Source of the DNA: Caldisericum exile AZM16c01
GTDB lineage: Bacteria; Caldisericota; Caldisericia; Caldisericales; Caldisericaceae
Reading direction: 5' to 3'
DNA: 64,000 bases
Assembly (NCBI RefSeq): GCF_000284335.1
Contig: NC_017096.1
Coordinates: forward strand, 1,364,001 to 1,428,000
Every line of letters starts with the position of its first letter. The first letter of the stretch is position 1. The notes under the pieces were generated by a model that saw nothing but the letters and a program-made list of their open reading frames with translations, ran no database searches and was not told where the DNA came from. Position numbers and translations under genes: made by a program. This document shows, in pieces, positions 34,064 through 43,355 of the stretch.

Positions 34064-35033
34064 ATTTTATCCTCCTTAAAACCCTCTCATTTACGGGGGT
34101 TTCAATGTTAAGTTCTTTTGCTAACTTCACAACTGCACCTGTATAATAATCAATTTCATCAATATTTCCTTTCTCTTTTGTGCCTCTCAATTTTAGCACA
34201 ATGTTTGCAATGTAATTTCTAAACGGCAAGAGAAAAGTATCTGGTATATACTCAATAACTCCTGCAAAAAATGTCACTGGATAATGCGGAAAATTCAAAA
34301 ATCTGTGCCCACTTGCCTTAACAACACGTATATATTCCTTTAAGGAAAGCATCTCCTCGGTGAATGAATCCTTGTTGCGCAAGCCCTCGTATAAGTCAAA
34401 ACCCAGTGAATACGACGGAATTCCAATGAGGTTCGTAAATAATTTTGAAAACTCCATATTTTTTATTTCATTATCGGGGACTTTTGTGTACTCAATACTT
34501 GCAGAACTAAAGATATCTTCTAATTCTGTTGTATCAGAAACTCCATAAAAAACTCCAAATGCAACTCTTACAGGACGCTTATAAGAAATAACTACGGAGT
34601 CTTTATCACGACTTTCTTTTACTGCATTAAACAGAACGAGACGAATGATTCTCAAAGAGTGCGGAACGGATCCATAAACTTCTTCAACAGTTTTAAGAGC
34701 ATCCTCTCCTGCACTAAATCCATTCTGAGACAGGATAAGGTATCTCAAGTTAGATATTTTATGAAGATAGTCCTTTAAGATTGGTGAAACAGGGTTTTTG
34801 GTTGTAAGAAAAAGCACATCAACATCACCTATTTGAGAAATTTCATGAGGCTCAATAAGATTAACTTCGAATTTTGCTATATTCCCATTAATCTCAACAA
34901 AGACTTTCCCATCTTTAATGAGAGGTAGCGTTGTTTTTCCTGCAACACCATAAACATTACTTACCCTTTTTAACTCCTCTGCGAAGAGTGTCCCAGTGCG
35001 CCCACCTGCACCAACAACCAAAATATTTCTCAT
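34047..35033 (-). CDS. ketopantoate-reductase-like NAD(P)-binding protein
   Basis: About 328 aa. N-terminal Rossmann motif ILVVGAGGRTGTLFAEEL, an internal segment DVLFLTTKNPVSPILKDYL and a C-terminal helical domain with GIPSYSLGFDLYEGLRNKD. The layout resembles 2-dehydropantoate 2-reductase (ApbA/PanE), but the motifs are loose and the substrate is unknown. ATG 35033 is preferred over an upstream in-frame start (35051) because TATAAT ends 7 nt before it. It is co-transcribed with plsY. Confidence 0.6.
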   Translation of the reverse strand: MRNILVVGAGGRTGTLFAEELKRVSNVYGVAGKTTLPLIKDGKVFVEINGNIAKFEVNLIEPHEISQIGDVDVLFLTTKNPVSPILKDYLHKISNLRYLILSQNGFSAGEDALKTVEEVYGSVPHSLRIIRLVLFNAVKESRDKDSVVISYKRPVRVAFGVFYGVSDTTELEDIFSSASIEYTKVPDNEIKNMEFSKLFTNLIGIPSYSLGFDLYEGLRNKDSFTEEMLSLKEYIRVVKASGHRFLNFPHYPVTFFAGVIEYIPDTFLLPFRNYIANIVLKLRGTKEKGNIDEIDYYTGAVVKLAKELNIETPVNERVLRRIKYERNA

Positions 35034-35040
35034 TAGATAC

Positions 35041-35046
35041 ATTATA
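35041..35046 (-). promoter_or_regulatory. -10 box, leaderless
   Basis: TATAAT on the minus strand at 35046-35041, 7 nt before ATG 35033, with no Shine-Dalgarno sequence between. Confidence 0.5.
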
Positions 35047-35065
35047 GGCAAAATTAAGATAAATT

Positions 35066-35086
35066 AAAAAAGCCCCCAAAAGGGGG
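35066..35086 (-). terminator. terminator of PTS operon
   Basis: Read on the minus strand: CCCCC (35086-35082), loop TTTT, GGGGG (35077-35073), then C and TTTTTT (35071-35066). It lies 27 nt behind the ptsI stop. Confidence 0.8.
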
Positions 35087-35112
35087 AAAGGAGGCTTAAG
35101 AAAAGAGAAAAT

Positions 35113-36732
35113 TTACATAGACCGAATAATCTTTTTTGCCTCAGGAATTTTTGATGGACTCATGCTTAACTCATCAACGCCTAAATTTACAAGTATGGGT
35201 ATTGCCTGAGGGTCTCCTGCAAGTTCGCCACAAACACCGGTCCACTTGCCTTTTGTATGTGATGCATCAACAGTAAGTTTGATGAGTTTTAAAATAGGTT
35301 TATCAAGTGGTCTATAAAGATATGAGAGATTTTCGTTTGTTCGATCCGATGCAAACGTGTATTGCGTTAAATCATTTGTTCCAATGCTAAAAAAGTCCAC
35401 ATAATCAACGAGTTCTTCTGCGTTGAGTGCAGCAGATGGAATTTCAACCATAATACCCACTTTTATGTTTTCATCAAAGGGGATATTTTTTCCTCTCAAT
35501 TCTTCCTTTACTTCACTTAGTATTTTGTTTACCTCAATTATTTCGTCTTTAATCGCAATCATTGGATACATAATGAGGATATTGCCATATACACTTGCTC
35601 TTAAAATTGCCCTTAGTTGCGTTTTGAAGAGTTCAATTTCCTTGAGGCATAGCCTTATTGCCCTAACCCCCAAGAATGGATTTAGTTCATGCTCAAAATT
35701 CAAATACGGTATCTGTTTGTCACCTCCAATATCAAGGGTTCGAATAATTACAGGATGAGGTTTAAAGCGCTCTGCAACAATTTTGTATGCCTCAAATTGC
35801 TCTTCCTCCGTTGGAGGAGTATCTCTATCAAGAAAGAGGAATTCAGTTCTGTATAGTCCAACACCCTCTGCCCCCATAACAAGGGCATTATCAACGTCCT
35901 TTGGAGAGCCGATATTTGCGACAACCTCAATGCGCTTTCCGCTCTTTGTATAGGCAAATTCTTTTGCCTTTTCTTTTAATAACTTTTCCTCTTCTTCTTT
36001 TTCCTTCTTAAGATTTATGTAGTGATTTTTAGTTTCATCTGTAGGGTTGACGAGCACAAATCCTAATGTCCCATCAATTATGAGTTCATCCCCATCTGAA
36101 ATGTTTTCAAAAAGTTCTTTAACACCGACAACAGCGGGTATTCCCAATGCTTCAGCAAGGATTGCAGTGTGCGATGTGGGGCCTCCTTTTTCTGTTACAA
36201 AACCTAAAACATTTTTTCTATCAAGAGATGCAGTATCAGAGGGAGTTAAGTCTTCCGCAACAACAATTGACTGGGAGGGAAGATTCGAAAGATCAATCCT
36301 TGGAATATTTAGGATATTACGAAGAAGAGAATCTAAGATACCATACAAGTCTTGTGCTCTTTCCTTCATATATTCGCTTTGAAGGTTTTTTAAGGCCTCT
36401 ATGAATTCATCAAAGGCGGATTTCACGGCATACGGAAGGTTATAGCCAGATTTTAGGTATCCATCGATTTTCTCTTTAAGTGCTGGGTCTTCAAGAATTA
36501 GAAGATGTGCTTCAAAAATCTCTGCTTCTTTTGGGTTAGATTTCTTGAGGTTCTCATAGGTCAACTCAATTTCTTCTTTTGTTTTTTTAAGCGCTTTCTC
36601 TAAAACTTCTCTCTTTTCATCAAAGGGGATAGAGTCTTTTAAATCATTCACTTCAATTTTTCTTTTTATGTATAACCTTGCAAAACCTATCGAAATGCCC
36701 TTTGAAACAGGAATTCCCAATAGATTTTTCAT
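35113..36732 (-). CDS. ptsI: PTS enzyme I (phosphoenolpyruvate-protein phosphotransferase)
   Basis: 539 aa, slightly shorter than the 570-575 aa of enteric EI. The phosphohistidine domain has GGPTSHTAILAEALGIPAVVG with His188. The C-terminal PEP-binding TIM barrel has MGAEGVGLYRTEFLF and FSIGTNDLTQYT. It takes phosphate from PEP and passes it to HPr, encoded just upstream with an ATGA overlap. General and sugar-specific PTS genes lie in one cluster, which suggests this cell may run few PTS sugars. Confidence 0.95.
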   Translation of the reverse strand: MKNLLGIPVSKGISIGFARLYIKRKIEVNDLKDSIPFDEKREVLEKALKKTKEEIELTYENLKKSNPKEAEIFEAHLLILEDPALKEKIDGYLKSGYNLPYAVKSAFDEFIEALKNLQSEYMKERAQDLYGILDSLLRNILNIPRIDLSNLPSQSIVVAEDLTPSDTASLDRKNVLGFVTEKGGPTSHTAILAEALGIPAVVGVKELFENISDGDELIIDGTLGFVLVNPTDETKNHYINLKKEKEEEEKLLKEKAKEFAYTKSGKRIEVVANIGSPKDVDNALVMGAEGVGLYRTEFLFLDRDTPPTEEEQFEAYKIVAERFKPHPVIIRTLDIGGDKQIPYLNFEHELNPFLGVRAIRLCLKEIELFKTQLRAILRASVYGNILIMYPMIAIKDEIIEVNKILSEVKEELRGKNIPFDENIKVGIMVEIPSAALNAEELVDYVDFFSIGTNDLTQYTFASDRTNENLSYLYRPLDKPILKLIKLTVDASHTKGKWTGVCGELAGDPQAIPILVNLGVDELSMSPSKIPEAKKIIRSM

Positions 36733-36998
36733 TCTGGATCTCCAAAGTTATTGTTTACCAATTCTTCTATTGTTTTTAAAGCATCAACTTCGTCAACACC
36801 ATCAACAGTTACAATAATCGTGCTTCCTTTTTCTGCGCCAAGCGAAAGGACACCAAGAATACTTTTTGCAGAAACAACACGTCCATCTTTTTCAATCTTT
36901 ATATCACTTTTAAACTTACTTGCAGTTTGCACCAAAACTGCTGCAGGTCGTGCATGCAGCCCAACTTTGTTTTTGACAGTAAAAGTTTTCGTTAACAT
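36729..36998 (-). CDS. ptsH: PTS phosphocarrier HPr
   Basis: 89 aa. The active site GLHARPAA has His15, and the regulatory site AKSILGVLSLGA has Ser46, both at the classical positions. It carries phosphate from EI to the EIIA of the ascorbate-type PTS encoded upstream. The Ser46 segment is the form recognised by HPr kinase in Firmicutes; no HPr kinase gene is in the window. Confidence 0.95.
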   Translation of the reverse strand: MLTKTFTVKNKVGLHARPAAVLVQTASKFKSDIKIEKDGRVVSAKSILGVLSLGAEKGSTIIVTVDGVDEVDALKTIEELVNNNFGDPE

Positions 36999-37023
36999 AA
37001 CGTCACCTCAATAAAAAAAGTTT

Positions 37024-38154
37024 TCATATATTCACAAACTCTCCATTATTTTCTATAGATTTATAAATACCCTCTATTACTATTTGATCTTTATACGCCT
37101 CTTCAAATGTTGGGGTTCCTATAGGTGCTACACCTTGGACTAAACTTTTGAAAAACCAAACAAGGCCTGTATAATGAAGATCCACCATCGCACCCATCGA
37201 AAGTTTAGAATCCGGATATATCTTTTTAACTTCGTTAAGGAAGATGTCTTCCTTAAGTATTTTCTCATCCAAATAAATCCTTTTTCCATTATTATCAAAA
37301 ACTTCTGCTTTTTTGGGATTTTCTAAATTAACCTTTATTGAGCCTTCGCTACAATAAATAACAAAATCTGTTTTATCATTTCCAACAGCGACTCTTGACA
37401 CCTCTATAACTCCTTTAGCATCATTTTCCGTTTCAACCATTATGTATCCCCAATCGTCCACATCTACCTCTTTTAATTCAAAGGAGTTCTCCAATTTTCT
37501 TCTTTTCACGGTAGTTCCTGCAAGTGCGCTTGCTCTTACAATCTCTCCAATGATAAATCTTACAAGGTCAATAAGATGAATTCCTAAGTCTACTATTACA
37601 CCACCACTGCTTTTGTCTTTCTCCAATCTCCAAGAAATAGGCCTCAATGGGTTGAGGTAGCCTGAATGAAGCATTTCAAAGTGAAAAGAATTGGGTTCAC
37701 CAATAATACCACTTTTAATTATTGCACGGGCCTCAGAAACAGCCGGCATTAATCTCAAAACAAGCGCAACCTGGTTTTTTAAAGAAGTCTTTTGGGCTAA
37801 ATCTACCAATTCCTTCGCCTCGACTACACTCATAGTCAAAGGTTTTTCACAGTAGACATTTTTCATATACTTTATACTTGCCAAAGCCTCTTCAAAATGC
37901 AAATAGTTAGGAGTGCAAATATCCACAGCATCAATATTTGGATCACTTACAACATATTCAAGGTCATCAACCACATTTTCAAAACCTATCAGTTTACCTA
38001 AGGATCCCTTTTCGTCCTTATGGGTTGTATAAAGAGTTTTAAGATTAACATCAAAATCTACATCCTTGCAAATTACGGGAATGCTCTTTATCGCAGTTAA
38101 ATGGGTTTTAACAATTGTCCCTAACCCAACCAGCGCATAGTTTATGTTTTTCAT
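37024..38154 (-). CDS. Gfo/Idh/MocA family oxidoreductase
   Basis: 376 aa. N-terminal Rossmann fold (YALVGLGTIVKTHL), then AVDICTPNYLHFEEALASI, the family EKP motif in VYCEKPLTMSV and a C-terminal sugar-binding domain with LGIHLIDLVRFI. It oxidises or reduces sugars or inositol derivatives with NAD(P). Placed between the EIIC and HPr genes of a PTS operon, it probably acts on the imported sugar or its phosphate (inference). Confidence 0.85.
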   Translation of the reverse strand: MKNINYALVGLGTIVKTHLTAIKSIPVICKDVDFDVNLKTLYTTHKDEKGSLGKLIGFENVVDDLEYVVSDPNIDAVDICTPNYLHFEEALASIKYMKNVYCEKPLTMSVVEAKELVDLAQKTSLKNQVALVLRLMPAVSEARAIIKSGIIGEPNSFHFEMLHSGYLNPLRPISWRLEKDKSSGGVIVDLGIHLIDLVRFIIGEIVRASALAGTTVKRRKLENSFELKEVDVDDWGYIMVETENDAKGVIEVSRVAVGNDKTDFVIYCSEGSIKVNLENPKKAEVFDNNGKRIYLDEKILKEDIFLNEVKKIYPDSKLSMGAMVDLHYTGLVWFFKSLVQGVAPIGTPTFEEAYKDQIVIEGIYKSIENNGEFVNI

Positions 38155-38220
38155 ATTATTTTAAAGTCGTTTATTTTATATTACAGCTTAAATAATTTTA
38201 GACAAGTAATTTAGAATACT

Positions 38221-38251
38221 TAAAATAAATCACGGGAGGGAAGACCCTCCC
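38221..38251 (-). terminator. terminator behind PTS EIIC gene
   Basis: Read on the minus strand: GGGAGGG (38251-38245), loop TCTT, CCCTCCC (38240-38234), then an A/T-rich tail with short T runs down to 38221. The tail is weak, so partial read-through into the Gfo/Idh gene is possible. Confidence 0.6.
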
Positions 38252-38271
38252 CTCATCTTTAATATTAATTT

Positions 38272-39624
38272 TTATTTACTCTGGTTTAGCTTAATTGTTA
38301 CGTAACTTGCAAGTCCTAACAAAATCACAGCAAAAATTATAGTTCCAATATAAGCTCCTGCAACACCCATTTTAGAAATTAGACCACCAATAATACCAGA
38401 CCAGCAAAAATCAGTGTCTCCAAATGTTGTGTTCGCAAGTCCCAGGGTACCCATATATGCAAGGAGCAAAGCAGGTAATATTGTTATGAGTAAACCGTTT
38501 ACAAAAGCGCCAAGAACTGCACCTCTTCTACCTCCAGTTGCGTTTCCGTAAACTCCAGCAGTTCCACCGTCAAAGAAATGAGGAATCATGCCTGGAATAA
38601 TTAGAGCAAGGCCCAGTGGTCCCATTAAAAACATTCCAATTATTCCACCAACTACGCTTGATAGAAATCCAACTATTACAGCGGTAGGAGCATAAGGAAA
38701 CACTGTAGGACAATCCAATGCAGGTATTGCATTAGGTATAATTTTCAAAGCAATTCCTTGGAAAGCTGGGACAATTTCGCCGAGAATCATTCTCACGCCG
38801 TAGATAATGATAGCAATAGAAGCACCAAATGTGAGTCCTTCCATTAGTGCATACATTATATAATTACCTCCACTAGAATACTTATTAAGAACACTTGGCC
38901 CGGCAAGTATAGCCAATAAAACGTAAATTATTATCATAACAGTACTTGTCGTGACTATCGGCTCTTTTAAGAAATTCCACTTCTCAGAAATTTCAATCTC
39001 TTCAGTTGATTTACTTCCTTTCCCAATCCATTTTCCAACTAAAGCAGAAGTAATATATCCTAGTGTATTTAGATGTCCAAGGGCAAAACCAGCGTCATTT
39101 GTAACTCTTTTCGTAAATGGATGAACAAGTGCAGGCATAACTGTAGCAATCGTACCTAACATTACTGCTCCAATTATTATTTGGTTAGCACCTTTTATTC
39201 CAGCAGTTCCTATAACTACAGCAAGTACTGTTGCAAGATAAAGAAGGTGATGACCTGTTAGAAACACATATTTCGCTGGCGTAATCCAAGCAAAGACAAG
39301 GTTAAATACAAAACCTAAAGCCATTATGGCTGCAACCTGTTTTCCAAAAGACTGTAATGCAAGAGCAACTATTGCTTCATTTGTTGGAACTACACCATGT
39401 AATTTGAACACTGCCTGAATAAGATCACCCAAAGGAGACAAAGTCCCTATAACAAGGTTGGCACCCGCAATTAAAATAAGAAATCCAATAATGGTTTTTA
39501 GTGTTCCTGAAAGAACTTCACTGAAGGACTTTTTCAAAGCAATCAAACCAATCAGAGCCATTAAGCCTACAAGCAATGCAGGCTTACTCAAAATTTCATT
39601 TACTATAAAATTTATAACAGACAT
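38272..39624 (-). CDS. PTS ascorbate-type EIIC (UlaA/SgaT family)
   Basis: 450-aa polytopic membrane protein of the L-ascorbate family. LIAGANLVIGTLSPLGDLI near residue 52, an ITPAKYVFLTGHHLLYLAT segment and the repeated GGxxG-rich loops (FFDGGTAGVYGNATGGRRGA) are typical. It moves the sugar while IIB phosphorylates it. True substrate could be ascorbate or another acidic or unusual sugar; no ulaG-type lactonase gene accompanies it, and a Gfo/Idh dehydrogenase does instead. Confidence 0.9.
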   Translation of the reverse strand: MSVINFIVNEILSKPALLVGLMALIGLIALKKSFSEVLSGTLKTIIGFLILIAGANLVIGTLSPLGDLIQAVFKLHGVVPTNEAIVALALQSFGKQVAAIMALGFVFNLVFAWITPAKYVFLTGHHLLYLATVLAVVIGTAGIKGANQIIIGAVMLGTIATVMPALVHPFTKRVTNDAGFALGHLNTLGYITSALVGKWIGKGSKSTEEIEISEKWNFLKEPIVTTSTVMIIIYVLLAILAGPSVLNKYSSGGNYIMYALMEGLTFGASIAIIIYGVRMILGEIVPAFQGIALKIIPNAIPALDCPTVFPYAPTAVIVGFLSSVVGGIIGMFLMGPLGLALIIPGMIPHFFDGGTAGVYGNATGGRRGAVLGAFVNGLLITILPALLLAYMGTLGLANTTFGDTDFCWSGIIGGLISKMGVAGAYIGTIIFAVILLGLASYVTIKLNQSK

Positions 39625-39701
39625 ACGCCACCTCCTTATTTAAAATTTTTGCAACACTTTTCGAATGAATTAGACCTATTTATCACCTCCTTTATAAAAT
39701 A

Positions 39702-39998
39702 CTAAGATTCCTTAAGCGCTTCTTGTAGTTTTTCCTTCATCTCGTTAACATTGGTATAGTTCTTGATGGTTATCACTTTTATACCCTTTTGGAAAAATGA
39801 ATTTGCAAATTCATACGATGTAACAACAAGATCAGTAGCCATAGTAGTAGCGGAAGCAACATCTGCTACTTCTACAGATGCATTAATTCCCATTTCTTTA
39901 ATTGCTTTTTCTAAAGTCATCTTTAAAACGAGGCCAGAGCCTAAACCCATCCCGCACACTGCGAGTATTTTCAGTTTCTTTGAAGACTTTTGTTCCAT
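39702..39998 (-). CDS. PTS ascorbate-type EIIB (UlaB-like)
   Basis: 98 aa. The P-loop-like active site VCGMGLGSGLVLKM places the phosphorylated cysteine at Cys15. It accepts phosphate from the IIA protein encoded 8 nt upstream and phosphorylates the incoming sugar at IIC. Confidence 0.9.
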   Translation of the reverse strand: MEQKSSKKLKILAVCGMGLGSGLVLKMTLEKAIKEMGINASVEVADVASATTMATDLVVTSYEFANSFFQKGIKVITIKNYTNVNEMKEKLQEALKES

Positions 39999-40006
39999 AT
40001 TTCCTC

Positions 40007-40492
40007 CTACTTCCTTTTAGTTAATAAATTTAGAACTTCCTTTAAGGTCCCTTTTTCTAAAATATCCCAACTCTCTTCGTCCATAAGTATCTCACTCAAT
40101 TCGGCCATTGTCCCAATATGACTCTTGTCGTCAGGTGTAGCAAGCGTAATGATTAGATCGACAGGATCATTATCTGGATGCCCAAAATAAACAGGTTTTG
40201 ATAATCTTAAAAAGCTAATAGCAACCTTTTTAACACAATTTCCTTCGTTTCTTGCATGTGATAATGCAAAATGCGGCGCTATAACAAAATAAGGACCATT
40301 TTTATGAAAGGAATTTATTATAAGTTCACAATATTCTTTAGTTACAGCACCGGTTTTTACTAATATTTCGCATCCTAAATTAAGAGCCTCTTCCGCATCC
40401 CTTGCTTCTATATCTAGTAATACACATTCTTCAGAGATCAATCCCGGTAAGTTATTCCTCCCTATATTTCCTAAAGTCTCTTCCATTTCCAT
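40007..40492 (-). CDS. PTS ascorbate-type EIIA (UlaC-like)
   Basis: About 161 aa, EIIA_2 (fructose/mannitol/ascorbate) fold. APHFALSHARNEG contains the phosphorylatable His (His79) of the usual PHAR motif, here SHAR. ATG 40492 is chosen because GAGGAG lies 7 nt upstream; the in-frame TTG at 40504 overlaps that site. It is the first gene of the IIA-IIB-IIC series, with a good promoter in front. Confidence 0.88.
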   Translation of the reverse strand: MEMEETLGNIGRNNLPGLISEECVLLDIEARDAEEALNLGCEILVKTGAVTKEYCELIINSFHKNGPYFVIAPHFALSHARNEGNCVKKVAISFLRLSKPVYFGHPDNDPVDLIITLATPDDKSHIGTMAELSEILMDEESWDILEKGTLKEVLNLLTKRK

Positions 40493-40509
40493 GTTTCTCC
40501 TCAATGTAA

Positions 40510-40538
40510 AATTTAAAATATTCCCTAAATCCTGTCAA
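40510..40538 (-). promoter_or_regulatory. promoter of PTS operon
   Basis: Minus strand: TTGACA (40538-40533), a 17-bp spacer and TAAATT (40515-40510). The leader is short. The 60-bp A/T-rich region upstream to 40600 is a plausible target for the PRD regulator encoded next to it. Confidence 0.6.
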
Positions 40539-40600
40539 CAAAACTTTTATGATAATAGGGGAAATAATAGTGATATAATGTTAACTTATCTTAATAATTG

Positions 40601-42589
40601 TTAGTCTTCTGCTAGCAATTTGCTGATTTTTTCAGGTTGGCTTAACTTTAAGATTGATTTTGCAATTTCTAGGTTATTTAATTTCTCAATCACTTTGTAT
40701 AGCAATATCCCATCTTCTTCATTATTTGATATGGCAGGCAAAATCACAATAGGAACTAAAATTGATTTATTTTTATCACTTGCAAGGTTAAAAGAAATAG
40801 GCTTTTTAAGTAAAATTATTGCAATTACGCTCTTTTGCGTGTATTCACTTTCCGCATGGGGGATTGCAAAAGGAATTGGGCTTTCAATACCTGTTGGAAA
40901 TTTCTTTTCCCTTTTTAAAACCGCTTCAACAAATCCACTCTTTACATAACCCTCCTCAATAAGTCTTTGCCCAATTTCAAAGATAAGTTCTTCCTTGTTT
41001 CTAAAAGAATCCTCGATATACACAAGTAGTTTGTTAGAAAAATCCCTTTGAGGTTTTGAAGTTTTTGATTGTAAAATTTCCTTTAGTTTTTCTTTTATAA
41101 CTTTTACATCATCCTTACTTAGAAGCGGAGATACAACAATCGTTGGAAAAGGAGAGAAATTTATATGCGTTGTTGATATGATAAGGTCAACTTCTTGAGG
41201 CAATTTTCCATCTATCGCATCCTTAAAAGAGAAGGTCTCCAAAATGTCAAGATTAGGAAATTCCTGTAGAAGCCTATAATAAAGAATTTTAGAAGTTGCA
41301 ATTCCCATAGGACAAATGACAACTGCCTTAACCTTTTTCGGGACTTTTGAAGATTCAACAAGTGCCATAATATAAGTTGCAATGTACCCAATTTCCTCTT
41401 CCGGAATTTCAATTTTGAAACTTTTACTTAAGCCTTCGGAAACTTTTTTCGCAATATCAAATGCAAAAGTATACTCACGCTTTATTGTTCTAAGGATCGG
41501 GTTTTCGATTTTTACTCCTAATTTGATTTTCTCAATTGCACCTTTTAGGTGCAATGCAAACATCCTTACAACTTCAGGATCTTCTTCAACTTTAAAACCG
41601 AGATATTCCTCTGCAAATCTAACGATGTCTTCAACTTTTTTAAAATAGACATCAGGAATTGCAATTGATGAATATGTCTCAATTGGTTCTGCTCTAAGTC
41701 CAAGAAACCTTTTTGTAAGAAAGGCAATTTCAGAATCGCTAAAGTTGATTTTCAAACTATTCTCTAAGATCTTCACATTATTTTTTATCGCACTATATTC
41801 TCCCATCTTTGACAACTGTAAAAGAGTTTTCTCGTCATAAGAAAGTTTAAATCCTCTTATATTACGTTCTACCGAAACATAAACATCCAAAGCAAAACTA
41901 AAAGTGTCTTGTGGACTTAAAACTCTCTTAAGATCCTGCAACAAACGATCTATAAACTCTTTAATTTCAAACAAGTAGGCTGTCTTTAAAACTTTAACTC
42001 CAAGTAACTTTTGATCTGATGCTTTAAACCTATCTAAATTTCCAAATTTTATTGCGATACTGTCAAAACTGTATGAAAAGAAATTTTTAATCGATACCTT
42101 TATTGCATATCTTATATCTTCTTCGCTCCCCTCAATCACATAACCTCTTCCAGGTTCACCAATAAGAGTAATATTGAAATCCTTAAGCCATTCCTTTATC
42201 TTCTTAATATCTGAAGAAACTGCGGGCCTTGACCTTTCAAGAATATCAGAAAGATCTTCGATTGTAGGAGTTTTTCTGCTTGAAAGAAGTAAAAAACAGG
42301 CATACCATGTTTTACTTTCACTATTACTGAGTATCTCTTCTGCAATTTTCAATTCTTCACTAAGTGCAATCTTTTTCTCCGGAGTTCCTTCAATTTTCAA
42401 GCCTACATTTGGCTTAGCAACCACATTTAGACCAAACTCTTTTACAAAATCAGCAACGGACTTCATATCCTTTCTCAAAGTATTAATATTTATGTTAGTA
42501 TCTTCTGAAATTTTCTTTAAAGATACAGCATAATCACGTTCAAGAAGGTATAGAATAACCCTCGCAGTTCTTCCTTTAACATTAATCAT
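40601..42589 (-). CDS. PRD-containing transcriptional regulator (MtlR/LicR type) with EIIB-like and EIIA domains
   Basis: 662 aa. An N-terminal HTH (TARVILYLLERDYAVSLKKI) and a second HTH near 100-150 are followed by two PTS-regulation domains (about 190-295 and 300-405), an EIIB-like domain (KVKAVVICPMGIATSKILY around 415-500) and a C-terminal EIIA domain with PFAIPHAESEY. Such regulators activate their PTS operon when phosphorylated by HPr and dephosphorylated by IIB. It adjoins the IIA gene and very likely controls the operon. It follows the DUF4388 gene by 3 nt. Confidence 0.9.
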   Translation of the reverse strand: MINVKGRTARVILYLLERDYAVSLKKISEDTNININTLRKDMKSVADFVKEFGLNVVAKPNVGLKIEGTPEKKIALSEELKIAEEILSNSESKTWYACFLLLSSRKTPTIEDLSDILERSRPAVSSDIKKIKEWLKDFNITLIGEPGRGYVIEGSEEDIRYAIKVSIKNFFSYSFDSIAIKFGNLDRFKASDQKLLGVKVLKTAYLFEIKEFIDRLLQDLKRVLSPQDTFSFALDVYVSVERNIRGFKLSYDEKTLLQLSKMGEYSAIKNNVKILENSLKINFSDSEIAFLTKRFLGLRAEPIETYSSIAIPDVYFKKVEDIVRFAEEYLGFKVEEDPEVVRMFALHLKGAIEKIKLGVKIENPILRTIKREYTFAFDIAKKVSEGLSKSFKIEIPEEEIGYIATYIMALVESSKVPKKVKAVVICPMGIATSKILYYRLLQEFPNLDILETFSFKDAIDGKLPQEVDLIISTTHINFSPFPTIVVSPLLSKDDVKVIKEKLKEILQSKTSKPQRDFSNKLLVYIEDSFRNKEELIFEIGQRLIEEGYVKSGFVEAVLKREKKFPTGIESPIPFAIPHAESEYTQKSVIAIILLKKPISFNLASDKNKSILVPIVILPAISNNEEDGILLYKVIEKLNNLEIAKSILKLSQPEKISKLLAED

Positions 42590-42592
42590 ACG

Positions 42593-43276
42593 CTACCTTA
42601 CGGCTTCTCTTATTTCTCTTAAAACCTTATTTGCAATATCTGGATGGTTTCGTTTAAGTTCAGTTTCGAATCTTCTTAAATCACCTTTCGACTGCTCGAA
42701 AATAGTTGCAATATCCGGATAATTATCAACAAGGTATTCATAAATTTTTGGATTATTTACGTTATACGAATAAAGCACGGATTTTTTAACCAGTTCATCA
42801 AGCATTCTTAATACTTCAATTGAAGGTTTGTGAAGTCTATCGATAATTTTTTTAACTCTGGTGGGTTTAAATTCAAGTACTGAGAGAAACTTCAATTCCT
42901 CCTTTGTAAGAGATATATTTTCACTTCCCTCCGTGAAATTAACAAATTCATTTAGAAGATGCGAAAAATTTGGGAATTCATTTTCTACACTTTCTACAAT
43001 AGCAATTGCATTTGGTGTCTGTTTCTCGAAATCTGATTTAAAATAGACACTCTCATGTTTAACGAAATCAAATTTCTCAGAAGTTATAGCAATTTCTTGA
43101 AGTGCATCCATATCATAATAGTCGTTGTACTCAGCATAAACTATACGCCCCTCTTTAAAGAGAACATGATTTTCTTCTATATCGCCAATATAGAGAAACC
43201 CAGAATATCCATTAGAAAAAATGAGTTTTAGCACTTCTGAAAGGCGCATATCTTTCCACAAAATCCCCTGAAGCAT
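42593..43276 (-). CDS. DUF4388 (PATAN) domain protein
   Basis: 227 aa. Residues 1-90 match DUF4388/PATAN (LSEVLKLIFSNGYSGFLYIG, VLFKEGRIVYAEYND), a domain found in response-regulator and gliding/chemotaxis-like systems. The C-terminal half is helical with a winged-helix-like part (KPTRVKKIIDRLHKPSIEVL). It is the promoter-proximal gene of a two-gene unit with the PRD regulator, which is unusual for this domain. The ATG is 5 nt behind TATAAT. Confidence 0.72.
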   Translation of the reverse strand: MLQGILWKDMRLSEVLKLIFSNGYSGFLYIGDIEENHVLFKEGRIVYAEYNDYYDMDALQEIAITSEKFDFVKHESVYFKSDFEKQTPNAIAIVESVENEFPNFSHLLNEFVNFTEGSENISLTKEELKFLSVLEFKPTRVKKIIDRLHKPSIEVLRMLDELVKKSVLYSYNVNNPKIYEYLVDNYPDIATIFEQSKGDLRRFETELKRNHPDIANKVLREIREAVR

Positions 43277-43281
43277 ATTCC

Positions 43282-43350
43282 ATTATAAGGAAAAATAAAG
43301 GATATACAAAATAGACAACATATTGCAAAATTTTCCAAAAAATATAAAAT
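43282..43350. promoter_or_regulatory. divergent leaderless promoters (DUF4388 / glycosyltransferase)
   Basis: Minus strand: TTGTAT (43309-43304), 16 bp, TATAAT (43287-43282), 5 nt to ATG 43276. Plus strand: TTGCAA (43323-43328), 16 bp, TAAAAT (43345-43350), 5 nt to ATG 43356. Neither start has a Shine-Dalgarno. Confidence 0.6.
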
Positions 43351-43355
43351 ATTAA

